From NCBI RefSeq assembly GCF_016743795.2, contig NZ_CP060138.2:248001-312000 (forward strand): 64,000 nucleotides of DNA, read 5' to 3'. Source of the DNA: Rickettsia tillamookensis (GTDB lineage Bacteria > Pseudomonadota > Alphaproteobacteria > Rickettsiales > Rickettsiaceae). Positions within the stretch are counted from its first letter, which is position 1. Each line of letters begins with the position of its first letter. Both the position numbers and the translations under genes were made by a program. The notes under the pieces were generated by a model, which saw nothing but the letters and a program-made list of their open reading frames with translations, did not search any database and was not told where the DNA came from. Positions 48,107-57,529 of this stretch are shown in pieces.

Positions 48107-49870
48107 ATGTCCAACAACAATCACAAAAATTCATTTTATCTACTTCTGCCGTATTTATGGTCGAAGGATTTTGATATACGCCTGCGTATTGTTACGTCTC
48201 TTATTTGTCTAGTCATAGCTAAAGTAATCAATATTTTCGTTCCGATTGTTTATAAATATATAATAGACGGGCTAAATAAAAATTTTGCTCTGTCGGTTAT
48301 TATCGGGATTATTGTTGCATATGGTGGAACAAAAATACTTGTTCAAATTTTCAGTGAATTACGAAATATCATTTTTTCAAAGGTAGGACATCAGGCAACT
48401 CGTTTAGTTGCTCTAAATGTCTTTAAGCACATGCATAATTTAAGTATGCGTTTTCACATTACTAGAAAAACAGGGGGCTTAAGTAGGTCAATAGAGCGTG
48501 GTACTAAAGGTATTGAAGCGGTGCTGCGTTATTCATTATTTAATATTTTTCCGACAAGCGTAGAAATTATACTTGTAAGCGGGATGTTATGGTATGTTTA
48601 TGGTATTTGGTTTGCCGTAACTATTTTAATAACCATGATAGTTTATGTTGGTTATACTTTCCTAATCAGTACTTGGCGTATTTCTTTTGCAAGGGAAATG
48701 AACCAAAGTGATAACACCGCCAATAATAGAGCAATCGATAGTTTACTGAATTTTGAAACTGTTAAATATTTCGGTAATGAAGAATATGAGGCGATAAAGT
48801 TTAATGAGGCTCTGCAAACTTATGAAAAATCAGCCACTAAAACTACTAACAGCCTATCGATTTTAAATATCGGGCAGGATGTTATAATATCCTTAGGGCT
48901 TGTTAGTCTTATGATACTTTCGGCAAATGCTATTAATCAGAATAAAATGACCGTCGGCGATTTAATAATGGTTAATACTTACTTGTTTCAGCTATCAATT
49001 CCGCTTTCAATACTTGGCTTTGCTTATAGAGAAATTAAAAACGCTCTAGTTAGTATGGAAGATATGTTTAATCTTTTAGATATACCGGCAGAAGTAGAGG
49101 ACGTAGTAGATGCTAAGGAGTTAATTATCTCAAAAGGTGAGGTTAGTTTTGATAATGTTAGCTTTGCTTATAATCAGGAACGTCCGATTTTGCACAATAT
49201 AAGTTTTACGATTGGTAGCGGTAAAACTTTAGCGGTGGTAGGTAGTAGCGGGGCAGGGAAATCAACTATATCACGCTTGTTGTTCAGATTTTACGATATT
49301 AATAGCGGTAGCATTACTATAGATAATCAAGATATACGAGAAGTTACTCAAGGCTCGCTACGTAAATCTATCGGGATTGTTCCGCAAGATACAGTATTAT
49401 TTAATGATACGATATATTACAACATCGCATACGGTAATAACGCAGCAAGCTATGACGAAGTTATAGCAGCCTCAAAAAATGCTCATATTCATGAGTTTAT
49501 TAGCACGCTGCCTGAAGGGTATGAAACGCAGGTAGGCGAGAGAGGCTTAAAGCTTTCAGGCGGCGAAAAACAACGTATTGCAATCGCAAGAACCATCCTA
49601 AAAAATCCGGCAATATATGTTTTTGATGAAGCTACTAGCTCGCTTGATACTAAAACCGAAAAGCTAATCCAAGCAAGCCTTAAAGAGATCTCAGCACATC
49701 ATACTACCCTTATCATTGCTCATAGGTTATCGACTATTATCGATGCAGACGAGATTATCGTTTTAGATAACGGCTATATAGTCGAACGAGGCAACCATAA
49801 AACCTTGCTACAGCACAAAGGCTATTATGCGGAACTTTGGTATAAACAGCAGGAGGAGAAAAGTAAATAA
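48107..49870 (+). CDS. atm1: Atm1/HMT1-type ABC exporter
   Basis: About 587-aa half-transporter with six membrane spans followed by an ATPase domain. SLICLVIAKVINIFVPIVYK and GGLSRSIERGTKGIEAVLRY are the Atm1/ABCB7-type transmembrane signatures, which distinguish it from the lipid A flippase MsbA often named at this locus. The NBD has Walker A GSSGAGKST, signature LSGGEKQRIAIARTIL and Walker B IYVFDEATSS. Atm1 proteins export glutathione-linked persulfide or Fe-S related compounds. The frame is open from a GTG at 48080 inside the palindrome; the ATG at 48107 is preferred. Confidence 0.88.
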   Translation: MSNNNHKNSFYLLLPYLWSKDFDIRLRIVTSLICLVIAKVINIFVPIVYKYIIDGLNKNFALSVIIGIIVAYGGTKILVQIFSELRNIIFSKVGHQATRLVALNVFKHMHNLSMRFHITRKTGGLSRSIERGTKGIEAVLRYSLFNIFPTSVEIILVSGMLWYVYGIWFAVTILITMIVYVGYTFLISTWRISFAREMNQSDNTANNRAIDSLLNFETVKYFGNEEYEAIKFNEALQTYEKSATKTTNSLSILNIGQDVIISLGLVSLMILSANAINQNKMTVGDLIMVNTYLFQLSIPLSILGFAYREIKNALVSMEDMFNLLDIPAEVEDVVDAKELIISKGEVSFDNVSFAYNQERPILHNISFTIGSGKTLAVVGSSGAGKSTISRLLFRFYDINSGSITIDNQDIREVTQGSLRKSIGIVPQDTVLFNDTIYYNIAYGNNAASYDEVIAASKNAHIHEFISTLPEGYETQVGERGLKLSGGEKQRIAIARTILKNPAIYVFDEATSSLDTKTEKLIQASLKEISAHHTTLIIAHRLSTIIDADEIIVLDNGYIVERGNHKTLLQHKGYYAELWYKQQEEKSK

Positions 49871-49952
49871 AATACTAATTTATTAATATTCTCTTTACTT
49901 AATTTATAATTTTGTGTATAATGGTTTTTTAACAAAAAATAAGGTAGAAATT

Positions 49953-50267
49953 ATGACAAAAAGTACAACAATATATAATAGTGCTAGCATAGAGAATCTA
50001 GGAGCAAGGGATAGTTCGGTATCAGGCAGTGATACACTCAAATTTGGAAATTTTTCTAATATAAATTATAATAGCTTAGGTAATGGAGCAATAGTTTCTT
50101 CGGCGAATGGATTGCATGCTACTATAAATACAAGGCTTACTAAAGATATTATATTTAAACCGTGTTGTCCTAAAAATGATTTTAATTATTATTATGATAA
50201 TAATGATAACGGAGGGGAAGGCTTCGGGATATTAATAGGCAATTCTGAGTCTATAGAGGTTTGTTAA
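49953..50267 (+). CDS. Hypothetical small Asn/Gly/Ser-rich protein
   Basis: About 104-aa protein I do not recognise. It is rich in Asn, Gly and Ser, with repeated NS/NG turns (TIYNSASIENLGARD, FGNFSNINYNSLGNGAIVSS), a CC pair (FKPCCPKNDF), a Tyr-Asn-Asp run and a terminal cysteine. No signal peptide is evident. The ATG at 49953 has an AAGGTAG ribosome site; the frame is open from a GTG at 49914. The composition suggests an unstructured or beta-solenoid-like protein. It may be transcribed with the exporter. Confidence 0.55.
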   Translation: MTKSTTIYNSASIENLGARDSSVSGSDTLKFGNFSNINYNSLGNGAIVSSANGLHATINTRLTKDIIFKPCCPKNDFNYYYDNNDNGGEGFGILIGNSESIEVC

Positions 50268-50333
50268 TATAGTTACTTCTTCTTAATTTGATATAACTTT
50301 TAATAACTTTGTCATGGTTGGGGTGATAAGGCG

Positions 50334-50487
50334 TTGTTGCATGGCTCGGCTTCGCCTTTGTCATCCCGTGATTTATTCACGGGATCTAGTTAAAAATACT
50401 AATAATATTAGTATTTTTAGTTGTTTTACTGGATACCGTGGACAAGCCACGGTATGACACCGAGCGGGTTTTTTGAGCCATGCAACA
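50334..50487. repeat. Palindromic element, family A, full-length nested form in inverted orientation
   Basis: Outer arms TTGTTGCATGGCTC and GAGCCATGCAACA as at 2959 and 15990, but the inner part is flipped: CCCGTGATTTATTCACGGG comes first and CCGTGGACAAGCCACGG second. Loss of a uniform orientation shows that the interior can invert relative to the outer ends or that the whole unit inserted the other way. Confidence 0.87.
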
Positions 50488-50547
50488 CCATCTTTTGTCG
50501 TTCGCAATGACGATGAAACCGTTCCACACAATAACATCGATAGCTAA

Positions 50548-50575
50548 TTGACATTTCAAAAAAATTGAGTAAAAT
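50548..50575 (+). promoter_or_regulatory. Sigma-70 type promoter ahead of a structured leader
   Basis: TTGACA (50548-50553) and TAAAAT (50570-50575) are 16 bases apart. Transcription would start near 50582 and run into the structured stretch before the 90-aa ORF. Confidence 0.55.
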
Positions 50576-50581
50576 CTCTTG

Positions 50582-50830
50582 CAAGAATAGCGGTAACGTT
50601 ATTCTGGGGTTTCAAAGCCTCACTCCTAAGCGGTATTATCAGCCGTATAAATGGTATAATCCTCGACTTCATCGCGGTCGGGGAGATAATAGCTATGTAC
50701 AGAGCTTAAAGCATTGCTTTAAGCTTAAAGGCTATTGTAGCTGTCTTAGGCGGTTCTTTGAACTCCCCCGACCACCAAGGGATATTTCTCTTCGGTGGTT
50801 GAAACTTGAGCAATTTAAGTTTAATCAATC
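50582..50830 (+). other. Highly structured leader or unassigned RNA
   Basis: Nested inverted repeats fill this stretch: GTTTCAA (50609-50615) with TTGAAAC (50799-50805), GGTCGGGGAG (50676-50685) with CTCCCCCGACC (50763-50773), the perfect hairpin GCTTAAAGC/GCTTTAAGC (50704-50724), and ACCACC/GGTGGT (50771-50799). The last two larger stems overlap and would compete. The region is richer in G and C than its surroundings. It could be a leader RNA of the 90-aa ORF, an independent RNA, or an old palindromic element. An ORF through it (from 50565) looks incidental. Confidence 0.4.
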
Positions 50831-50842
50831 GGGAGCAATTAC

Positions 50843-51115
50843 ATGTTCAACAAAACTAATAAATTATTATCTAAAATATTACCGGTTTCTAAAAAAAATA
50901 AAGATTATAGTAAACTGATCCCCACTTTGTGCTTCGTTGTCCGCCCTTTCGCCTATTATTATAGGCTTCGCTCCTCACGTCTGTCACAAAATGGAGCTGA
51001 GTTTACTATAGAAAAATTGAGAGCTAAGTTTAAACAAAGGTTAGAAGAACCAGTAACATTAGATGATATAAAAAGAATAGAGCAGCGTTCATTATATTTA
51101 GAAAGTATAAAATAA
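50843..51115 (+). CDS. Hypothetical 90-aa protein with in-frame palindromic insert
   Basis: Small protein with a TCGGGAG ribosome site before its ATG. Residues about 23-55 (including KLIPTLCFVVRPFAYYYRLR) are encoded by a family D palindrome of 99 bp, exactly 33 codons. Without the insert the protein would be about 57 aa: a basic N-terminus MFNKTNKLLSKILPVSKKNK and a helical C-terminus EKLRAKFKQRLEEPVTLDDIKRIEQRSLYLESIK. I do not recognise the protein. The maintained frame on both sides argues that it is, or recently was, translated. Confidence 0.6.
   Translation: MFNKTNKLLSKILPVSKKNKDYSKLIPTLCFVVRPFAYYYRLRSSRLSQNGAEFTIEKLRAKFKQRLEEPVTLDDIKRIEQRSLYLESIK
50909..51007. repeat. Family D palindrome inside the 90-aa ORF
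   Basis: AGTAAACTGATCCCCACTTT and AAATGGAGCTGAGTTTACT are imperfect inverted arms. The core CCTATTATTATAGGCTTCGC matches the hscA insert at 43918-44018 in the same relative position. After the ORF, 51150-51310 holds decayed family C and A remnants and no gene. Confidence 0.87.
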
Positions 51116-51388
51116 TTCTAATATATAATAAAGTTTGTTAACTCTTACGATTATGTCATTGCCTAGAAACGGTTGATGTCGTCATTGCAAGTGACTAAAG
51201 AGCTTGTTGCGTAGATACCTAAGTCGTCACTGCAAGCAGGCATTGTTGCGTGGACCGGTAAAATCCACTGTGTCACTCCGTGGCTTGCTAACTAGGTCCA
51301 TAAAAACAATAATCCTGATTGACAATAAAAATCAGCTCAATATATTACCTTATATTTAGTTAAAATTAATTAATCTTTAAGGTTTGAT

Positions 51389-52342
51389 ATGTTTTTATTT
51401 GAATTTAGTCGTGATAATAAATCGGCTTATTTATTAGGGTCAGTACATTTTTTAAGCATAGATTTCTTGCCAAAGGTAGCAAAAGAATTTTTATTGAAAC
51501 AGAAAATACTTATTACCGAAGGAGATGGAGAAAAATCTGTTTCAGAGAGATTACAACTCTTATCAGACTTAAAATTGCTAAATAAAAATGCTGATAGTAC
51601 CCATGATGATATTGATCCAAGAATATTAAAGATAGCAGCAAAAGCTTTATCTCATAAATCGGAATTAAATCTTAAATTACACGATTTATCTCATGAAGGG
51701 GTTATAATGTTTGCTGCACAGGAAGGACATAAAGGTATGGATTCGGAGTTAGCAAGACATTACAGTCAAGAAGGAAAGTTAGTGCAAAACTTAGATGACA
51801 CGAATACTATGCAAGGTATGGACATACAATACCTTGAGAATTATGTTGTTTCCTGTATAGAAGACCCAAGATGGATGAATATCATATCTTTAGAATATTT
51901 GAAAGGGCATATGTTGACAGATATGATCCCATCAGATGATGCACTGCTCATTAAACAACGTAACACAGCATGGATAACTAAAATAGATCATTACTTTAAA
52001 GAATATAATAAAGATATTGTATGTTGTGTAGGAACAGCACACTTATTTGGTGAATATGGCTTGCTAAAGCTATTAATAGAAAGAGGATATTTAATTAATA
52101 GAATTAATAATGATTTAAGTAAAATTGGATTCTCTAGCGATGATTTAAATGAATTAGAATCATCAGCTAAAGATTTATTTATCTATAACGAAAATATAAA
52201 TGAGTGGTTCATCAATAAGGAATTAGACATAGAATCAGAGAATAACCTATTATATGAAGCAATAAGTTTGGCTAATCCCTTCTATGAGTTTCAAAGTGAT
52301 ACTAGTATAGAAAATAATAATTGTGTAGAAATTTTAGGATAA
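51389..52342 (+). CDS. TraB/GumN-like protein
   Basis: 317-aa protein resembling the TraB/PrgY/GumN family. The two hallmark motifs are present: YLLGSVHFL near the start (GxxH) and VGTAHLFGEYGLLKLLIERGY (GxxH) at about 215-235, with a conserved GMDSELARHY (GMD) between. Related eukaryotic TIKI proteins are metalloproteases; the bacterial function is unclear. There is no signal peptide, unlike many GumN proteins, and about 75 extra acidic residues follow the domain. Confidence 0.75.
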   Translation: MFLFEFSRDNKSAYLLGSVHFLSIDFLPKVAKEFLLKQKILITEGDGEKSVSERLQLLSDLKLLNKNADSTHDDIDPRILKIAAKALSHKSELNLKLHDLSHEGVIMFAAQEGHKGMDSELARHYSQEGKLVQNLDDTNTMQGMDIQYLENYVVSCIEDPRWMNIISLEYLKGHMLTDMIPSDDALLIKQRNTAWITKIDHYFKEYNKDIVCCVGTAHLFGEYGLLKLLIERGYLINRINNDLSKIGFSSDDLNELESSAKDLFIYNENINEWFINKELDIESENNLLYEAISLANPFYEFQSDTSIENNNCVEILG

Positions 52343-52352
52343 AATTAAATTA

Positions 52353-52388
52353 GTAGCCAAAATAAAAATCTCCTTTTATCTTGGCTAC
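52353..52388 (+). terminator. Hairpin after the TraB/GumN gene
   Basis: GTAGCCAA (52353-52360) and TTGGCTAC (52381-52388) pair perfectly, extended by AATAAAA/TTTTATC with one mismatch. There is no long T-run on the plus strand, so the termination call is moderate. Confidence 0.55.
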
Positions 52389-52524
52389 ACATTATTTAAA
52401 ACTCCTTTCTAAAAGAATTTTAATACTGCCTTTCAAAGTATAAAGTAAATACAAGCAATCCTTGAAAGAAATTTATTATGTCTCTATAATTAAATATAAT
52501 TCATTAATTCAAGGCTAAGCAATC

Positions 52525-55242
52525 GTGACTGATCAAAATTTTTCCAATTTAGTACCGGTAAATATCGAAGATGAGATGAAAGTATCTTATCTTGATTATG
52601 CTATGAGCGTTATAGTAAGTAGAGCTATACCGGATGTTCGGGACGGCTTAAAGCCGGTGCATCGCCGAATTATCTATTCTATGCATGAAGCCGGTAATCA
52701 TGCGAGCAAACCTTATAGAAAATCCGCAAGAATTGTCGGTGACGTGATGGGTAAATACCATCCGCACGGTGACAGTGCTATTTACGACTCGTTAGTACGT
52801 ATGGCACAAGATTTTTCCTTGCGTTTACCGCTTGTAGACGGGCAGGGTAATTTCGGCTCGATGGACGGTGATGCGGCAGCGGCAATGAGATATACCGAAT
52901 CTCGAATGGCCAAAGTTTCGCATAAGCTTGTGGAGGATATCGATAAAGAGACCGTCAGCTTTAACCCTAATTACGATGGTTCTGAAGAAGAGCCTTCCGT
53001 ACTTCCTGCAATGTTTCCCAATTTATTGGTTAACGGTAGCGGAGGTATTGCGGTCGGTATGGCAACTAATATCCCTCCGCACAATTTAGGTGAGGTTATC
53101 GATGCTTGTTGTTTATATACAGATAATAACGATATAGAAATATTAGATTTACTTGAAGTCGTTAAAGGACCTGATTTTCCTACAGGTTCAATGATTTTAG
53201 GTATTAGCGGTATTAGATCGGCATATCTTACCGGTAGAGGTAGTATAATTATGCGAGGTCGAGCCGAGATTGAGAATATCGGTAATAGCCGTCAAGCAAT
53301 TATTATTACCGAAATACCGTATATGGTAAATAAAGCAAGGCTTGTTGAAAAGATTGCTGAGATGGTTAAAGAGAAACGTATTGAGGGTATAAGTGATTTA
53401 CGTGACGAATCGAATAAAAACGGTGTAAGGATTTTTATTGAGTTAAAGAAAGATGTAGTTGCTGAAGTAGTCTTAAATCAAATATACGCATGTACGCAGC
53501 TACAAACTAGTTTCGGTGTTATTATGCTTGCTCTTAAAGACGGGCTACCGAAAGTGATGAATTTGAAAGAAGTAATTGCAGCTTTCGTTAGTTTTAGGGA
53601 AGTGGTAATTACTAACCGTACTATATATTTGCTAAATAAAGCAAGAGATAGAGCACATATTTTACTAGGATTAACCATTGCCGTTAGTAATATCGATGAA
53701 ATAATACGTATTATTAAAGCTTCAAATGACCCCAATGCCGCTAAACAGGAATTAATGGCCCGTAGCTGGGATGCGTTAAATATTCTGCCGCTTGTAAAGC
53801 TTGTTGATGATAAAGCAATGTTAAATGAGCATGGTAAATGTAACTTTACCGAAGTGCAAGCAAAAGCAATCTTAGAAATGAGATTACAACGTTTAACTGC
53901 TATGGAGAAAAACAAGCTTGAAGATGATTTAAAAAACCTTGCTACGGAAATTGCCGAGTACCTTAATATACTTGGCTCTCGTACAAGGTTACTTGAGATT
54001 TTAAAGGAAGAGCTAATTAAAGTTAAAGAAGAATTTGCGACTCCTCGTCTTACTTCAATTGAATTCGGCGAATTTGATCAAGATATAGAAGATTTAATTC
54101 AGCGTGAAGAAATGGTTGTAACCGTAACGCTTGGCGGGTATATCAAGCGTGTACCTCTAAGTAGTTATCGTTCACAAAAACGTGGCGGTAAAGGAAGATC
54201 AGGGCTTTCAATGCGTGATGAAGATATTACCACGCAAGTTTTTGTCGGTAGTACTCATACGCCAATGTTGTTCTTCTCAAATATAGGTCAGGTTTATAGT
54301 TTAAAACTGTATAAATTACCTTTAAGTAATCCGCAAGGTAAAGGAAGACCAATGGTTAATATATTACCGTTGAAAGAAAATGAGCATATTACGAATATTA
54401 TGCCGCTACCTGAAAATCAGGATGAGTGGGATAATTTAAATATTATGTTTGCAACTGCTAAGGGTAACATCAGAAGAAGCGATTTATTAGATTTCAAAAA
54501 GATTCAGTCGAACGGTAAAATTGCTATTAGGCTTGATGAGGACGATAAATTAATAGACGTAAAACCATGTAAAGAAGACGAGCATATTTTACTTGCTACC
54601 AAAGCCGGTAAAGCTTTAAGATTCCCTGTTGAATCACTGCGTATTATTAAGAGCCGTACTTCCGACGGGGTACGAGGTATGAAATTAGCTAAAGACGATT
54701 TCGTGATTTCTATGACCGTGCTTAAAGGCATTAGCAGTACAAAAGAAGATAGAGACGCTTATTTATCTGTGCCATGGGAGCAGAGGCTCGGCATTGCTAA
54801 AGGTGAAGAGTTTAATCCTGAAGAACTTGGCGTAAGCTTAACTGTCGAGGCTATTTTAGAAATGGCAAATTCCGAAGAATTTATTTTAACCGTAACTGAG
54901 AATGGTTTTGGTAAGAGAAGTTCGGCATATGGCTATAGAATTACCGATCGTGGCGGTAGCGGTGTAATTAATATGGATATCAACGACAAAACCGGTTTAG
55001 TAGTCGGCGTTATGCCGGTTAAAATGGATGATGAGTTAATGCTGATCACCAATAGCGGTAAGTTAATTCGCTGTAAACTTGAATCAGTGCGTATTACGGG
55101 ACGTAACACTAGCGGTGTAATCCTATTTAAGCTAGATGATGGTGAAAAAGTCGTGTCTGTCTCTTTAATTGCTGAAACTTCTGAAAACGAAGAAGATAGT
55201 GAGTTAGAGGAAGAGGGATTAGAACAATCTGAAGAAGTGTAG
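52525..55242 (+). CDS. gyrA: DNA gyrase subunit A
   Basis: 905-aa gyrase breakage-reunion subunit. The catalytic tyrosine is in AMRYTESRM. The quinolone region reads [12 protein letters not shown], with Ser and Asp at the positions that matter for quinolone sensitivity (83 and 87 in E. coli). C-terminal beta-pinwheel blades (about 535-875) include the GyrA-box [10 protein letters not shown]. The tail is acidic ([19 protein letters not shown]). The annotated start is a GTG at 52525. Confidence 0.98.
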   Translation: MTDQNFSNLVPVNIEDEMKVSYLDYAMSVIVSRAIPDVRDGLKPVHRRIIYSMHEAGNHASKPYRKSARIVGDVMGKYHPHGDSAIYDSLVRMAQDFSLRLPLVDGQGNFGSMDGDAAAAMRYTESRMAKVSHKLVEDIDKETVSFNPNYDGSEEEPSVLPAMFPNLLVNGSGGIAVGMATNIPPHNLGEVIDACCLYTDNNDIEILDLLEVVKGPDFPTGSMILGISGIRSAYLTGRGSIIMRGRAEIENIGNSRQAIIITEIPYMVNKARLVEKIAEMVKEKRIEGISDLRDESNKNGVRIFIELKKDVVAEVVLNQIYACTQLQTSFGVIMLALKDGLPKVMNLKEVIAAFVSFREVVITNRTIYLLNKARDRAHILLGLTIAVSNIDEIIRIIKASNDPNAAKQELMARSWDALNILPLVKLVDDKAMLNEHGKCNFTEVQAKAILEMRLQRLTAMEKNKLEDDLKNLATEIAEYLNILGSRTRLLEILKEELIKVKEEFATPRLTSIEFGEFDQDIEDLIQREEMVVTVTLGGYIKRVPLSSYRSQKRGGKGRSGLSMRDEDITTQVFVGSTHTPMLFFSNIGQVYSLKLYKLPLSNPQGKGRPMVNILPLKENEHITNIMPLPENQDEWDNLNIMFATAKGNIRRSDLLDFKKIQSNGKIAIRLDEDDKLIDVKPCKEDEHILLATKAGKALRFPVESLRIIKSRTSDGVRGMKLAKDDFVISMTVLKGISSTKEDRDAYLSVPWEQRLGIAKGEEFNPEELGVSLTVEAILEMANSEEFILTVTENGFGKRSSAYGYRITDRGGSGVINMDINDKTGLVVGVMPVKMDDELMLITNSGKLIRCKLESVRITGRNTSGVILFKLDDGEKVVSVSLIAETSENEEDSELEEEGLEQSEEV

Positions 55243-55274
55243 TAGTTGTTACGTGGATAAATAAATGCGTTCAG

Positions 55275-55362
55275 CGTCACCCCGTGGCTTGACCACGGGG
55301 TCCATAAAAACAATAAATATAATAATTTTAACTGGATCCCGTGGTCAAGCCACGGGATGACA
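55275..55362. repeat. Palindromic element, family A, with family C fragment to 55413
   Basis: GCGTCACCCCGTGGCTTGAC and GTCAAGCCACGGGATGACAC arms. The head GTTGTTACGTGG is at 55245 directly after gyrA. A right-end fragment of family C (TTTTCCTCGCAATGACG) follows at 55372-55413. Confidence 0.83.
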
Positions 55363-55474
55363 CTCGAAAAATTGTTTCATCAAATTACTTTGTAATTTTC
55401 CTCGCAATGACGTTAATTTATTAACTGCTCTGCTTTTAGTTACCAGTACCTCCCAAAGAACTTCTAAAAAAGTA

Positions 55475-55502
55475 TTGCAACACTAATTTTTCTCTCTATA
55501 AT
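55475..55502 (+). promoter_or_regulatory. Promoter of the second SDF transporter
   Basis: TTGCAA (55475-55480) and TATAAT (55497-55502) with a 16-base spacer. The roughly 150-base leader after it holds an AACCGGTTTAAGCCGGT hairpin near 55565. Confidence 0.6.
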
Positions 55503-55653
55503 AACTGTATATTGAATTTATGAATATGCAAATATTAACTTTCCAGTCTTTCTTTACTACTACAACCGGTTTAAGCCGGTAACAATATCTCTATATCTTT
55601 CTTTTAATTATATCCACCCCTTTAAATTAACTAATTATTATTAGGTAAGTTTT

Positions 55654-56802
55654 ATGTTTCGTAAAATGCCACTTATTTTAATGGCTATTATCATAGCTAT
55701 CATATTATTGAACCCACTAATGAGTTTAGAAGTAAAAAGGTTATTATATTCAATAAGTCTATCTATTAAATCTATAATTGGATTATTTCTTCCTTTAATT
55801 ATTTTTGGCTTACTTTTTAAATCTGTTGTAATGCTAGCCAAAGATGCAACACGTATAGTTTTCTTAATATTATTACTAGTATGTGGGTCTAATTTTTGTT
55901 CTACCTTCATAAGTCATTATGTAGGTATATACATATATCAATTCGATTTATCAATGATCTCTCCTATAGAAAATGATAGCTTAAAGCCTTTATGGTTACT
56001 TAATTTCCCTAATATTATTTCTAATGATAAAATCGTATTTAGTAGTATTATCTTAGGCTTTATATCCTCAAAATTTTGTGCTGAGATTGCAATTGGATTG
56101 GCTTTCAAGATAGAAGCATTTGTTGCAAAAATATTGCGATTGTTTATCTATATAATTCCCTTATTTATAATGGGCTTTATCGTAAAATTACAGTTTGATG
56201 AAGTATTAGGTATAATTATTAAAGATTATATGTTCATTTTTGGGACAATCGCATTTGCTCAGTTTGGCTATATCTTTCTTGCTTATTTTATTTTAAGTAA
56301 CTGTCGAGTTAAGGAATTCATAGTTAGCCTCAGTAATATGATGCCAGCGTCTATAAGTGGATTTAGTGCAATGTCTAGTGTTGTAAGTATGCCACTTAGT
56401 ATAATAGGAGCGGAAAATAATACAAATAATAAAGCACTCGCTCGTACCGTTGTACCAATAACAGTAAATATTCACCTTGTTGGCGATTGTTTCGCTATAC
56501 CGATTTTGGCTTATGCTATACTAAAAAGCTATGGATTAGCTGAACCTACTTTATTTAATTATCTTATTTTTGCTTTTTATTTTGTATTGGCAAAATTTTC
56601 AGTAGCAGCTATACCAGGTGGAGGAATTATTGTAATGCTTCCTATACTTGAACAATATCTAGGTTTTAATACTAATATGATGTCTCTGATTACAGCTCTT
56701 TATATCTTGTTTGATCCTGTGATCACTTGTGCTAATGTTTTAGGAAATGGTGCTTTTGTTAAACTGATAGATAATATATATAGTGTAACTCAGAAAGCTT
56801 AG
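55654..56802 (+). CDS. Second SDF (dicarboxylate/cation symporter) family transporter
   Basis: 382-aa membrane protein with about eight hydrophobic spans. Family motifs are weaker than in gltP at 5283: the serine hairpin is SSVVSMPLSIIG-like, the NMDG motif is replaced by NIHLVGDCFAIP, and AIPGGGIIVMLPIL stands where GAGIPGASLIMLP would be. It may transport a different solute or have lost cation coupling. It has its own promoter and long leader and lies between gyrA and a strong inverted repeat. Confidence 0.75.
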   Translation: MFRKMPLILMAIIIAIILLNPLMSLEVKRLLYSISLSIKSIIGLFLPLIIFGLLFKSVVMLAKDATRIVFLILLLVCGSNFCSTFISHYVGIYIYQFDLSMISPIENDSLKPLWLLNFPNIISNDKIVFSSIILGFISSKFCAEIAIGLAFKIEAFVAKILRLFIYIIPLFIMGFIVKLQFDEVLGIIIKDYMFIFGTIAFAQFGYIFLAYFILSNCRVKEFIVSLSNMMPASISGFSAMSSVVSMPLSIIGAENNTNNKALARTVVPITVNIHLVGDCFAIPILAYAILKSYGLAEPTLFNYLIFAFYFVLAKFSVAAIPGGGIIVMLPILEQYLGFNTNMMSLITALYILFDPVITCANVLGNGAFVKLIDNIYSVTQKA

Positions 56803-56823
56803 ATTAGGTTTCTCAAAATACTC

Positions 56824-56912
56824 TAGGTTCTTGCGTGCGGAAAATTAAATTATTTGTATTTTTAGATATTTTTAAGTGGAAATTAATAAGAACGCAAGAA
56901 CCTAATATCTCT
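56824..56912 (+). terminator. Perfect 13-bp inverted repeat with large loop, then T-rich tract
   Basis: TAGGTTCTTGCGT (56824-56836) and ACGCAAGAACCTA (56892-56904) are exact complements around a 55-base AT-rich loop, followed by a TCTCTTTTTTC tract. It is probably the end of the transporter transcript. The rest of the gap to 57100 is AT-rich with nothing recognisable. Confidence 0.5.
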
Positions 56913-57100
56913 TTTTTCTTTTAAAGTAATTGTTGAATTATCTATATTTGATAAATTAGATATTTGTGTCCCTAGAATTGTTATTTTTTGTAAAGAATAG
57001 TTAATTTTTTAACTAATTATCAATATTAATTAGATAATTGATTTAAAAGAGAAAAAGCATATAATCTTTGTGTAGGAAGTTATATATTGAGTAATAAATT

Positions 57101-57286
57101 ATGATGTGGTTATTAATTGCGATTGGTTTAACCGTTTTGGTTCTTATTATAGGGGTAGTGTCGATGGCTATCGGAGGAAAGTTTGATAAGAAATTTAGTT
57201 CAAAGCTAATGACTTTAAGAGTTTTTTTTCAGGCAGTTGCTATATTTTTATTGATTATAATATATTTTTATAAAGTTAATTTATAA
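57101..57286 (+). CDS. HIG1-domain twin-helix inner-membrane protein
   Basis: 61-aa protein with two membrane helices (LLIAIGLTVLVLIIGVVSMA and VFFQAVAIFLLIIIYFY) joined by a basic loop KFDKKFSSKLMTLRVFFQ. This matches the bacterial hypoxia-induced (HIG_1_N) domain proteins, whose mitochondrial relatives associate with respiratory supercomplexes. Bacterial members are common in Alphaproteobacteria. The true start could be either of the two tandem methionines. Confidence 0.78.
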   Translation: MMWLLIAIGLTVLVLIIGVVSMAIGGKFDKKFSSKLMTLRVFFQAVAIFLLIIIYFYKVNL

Positions 57287-57313
57287 ATGCCTGAAAATAA
57301 CTCAAAAAGCTAC

Positions 57314-57529
57314 TTAATCAATTTCTCTAATTTCTTCACGTAATTCTTCCCATTTGTCTAAAATTTCTTCTAATGTAACTTCTTCGACTTTTTTCTCTTC
57401 ATCTTCAAAGTCCTTTAAATCTCTAATCAGTTTCTCTAGCTTTAATAATGAAATTTTTTTTTCATTATACTGATCGCTACAATGTTCTTCGAGTTGTTCG
57501 GCAATTTCTTCAATATCACCCCAATGCAT
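57314..57529 (-). CDS. iscX: IscX-like Fe-S assembly protein
   Basis: 71-aa acidic helical protein. MHWGDIEEIAEQLEEH, then LLKLEKLIRDLKDFEDE and LEEILDKWEEL match the IscX/YfhJ pattern (W.D...IA..L, L..LI..L..F.D, LE.I...W) and length (66 aa in E. coli). IscX binds IscS and iron and tunes cluster assembly. It usually ends the isc operon, but here it is alone, 13 kb from hscBA-fdx and on the minus strand. A GAGG ribosome site precedes the start. Confidence 0.8.
   Translation of the reverse strand: MHWGDIEEIAEQLEEHCSDQYNEKKISLLKLEKLIRDLKDFEDEEKKVEEVTLEEILDKWEELREEIREID

Noticed and set aside
50676..50776. Possible tRNA or tmRNA acceptor piece (GGGG stem ending in CCACCA)
   Set aside because: The stem is 10 or more bp instead of 7, there is no TTCRA T-loop, and no anticodon arm could be drawn. 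The CCACCA also pairs in a downstream hairpin.
50565..50918. 117-codon open frame through the structured stretch
   Set aside because: It starts with TTG, has no ribosome site, odd composition, and follows the arms of inverted repeats; it also overlaps the better-supported 90-aa gene.
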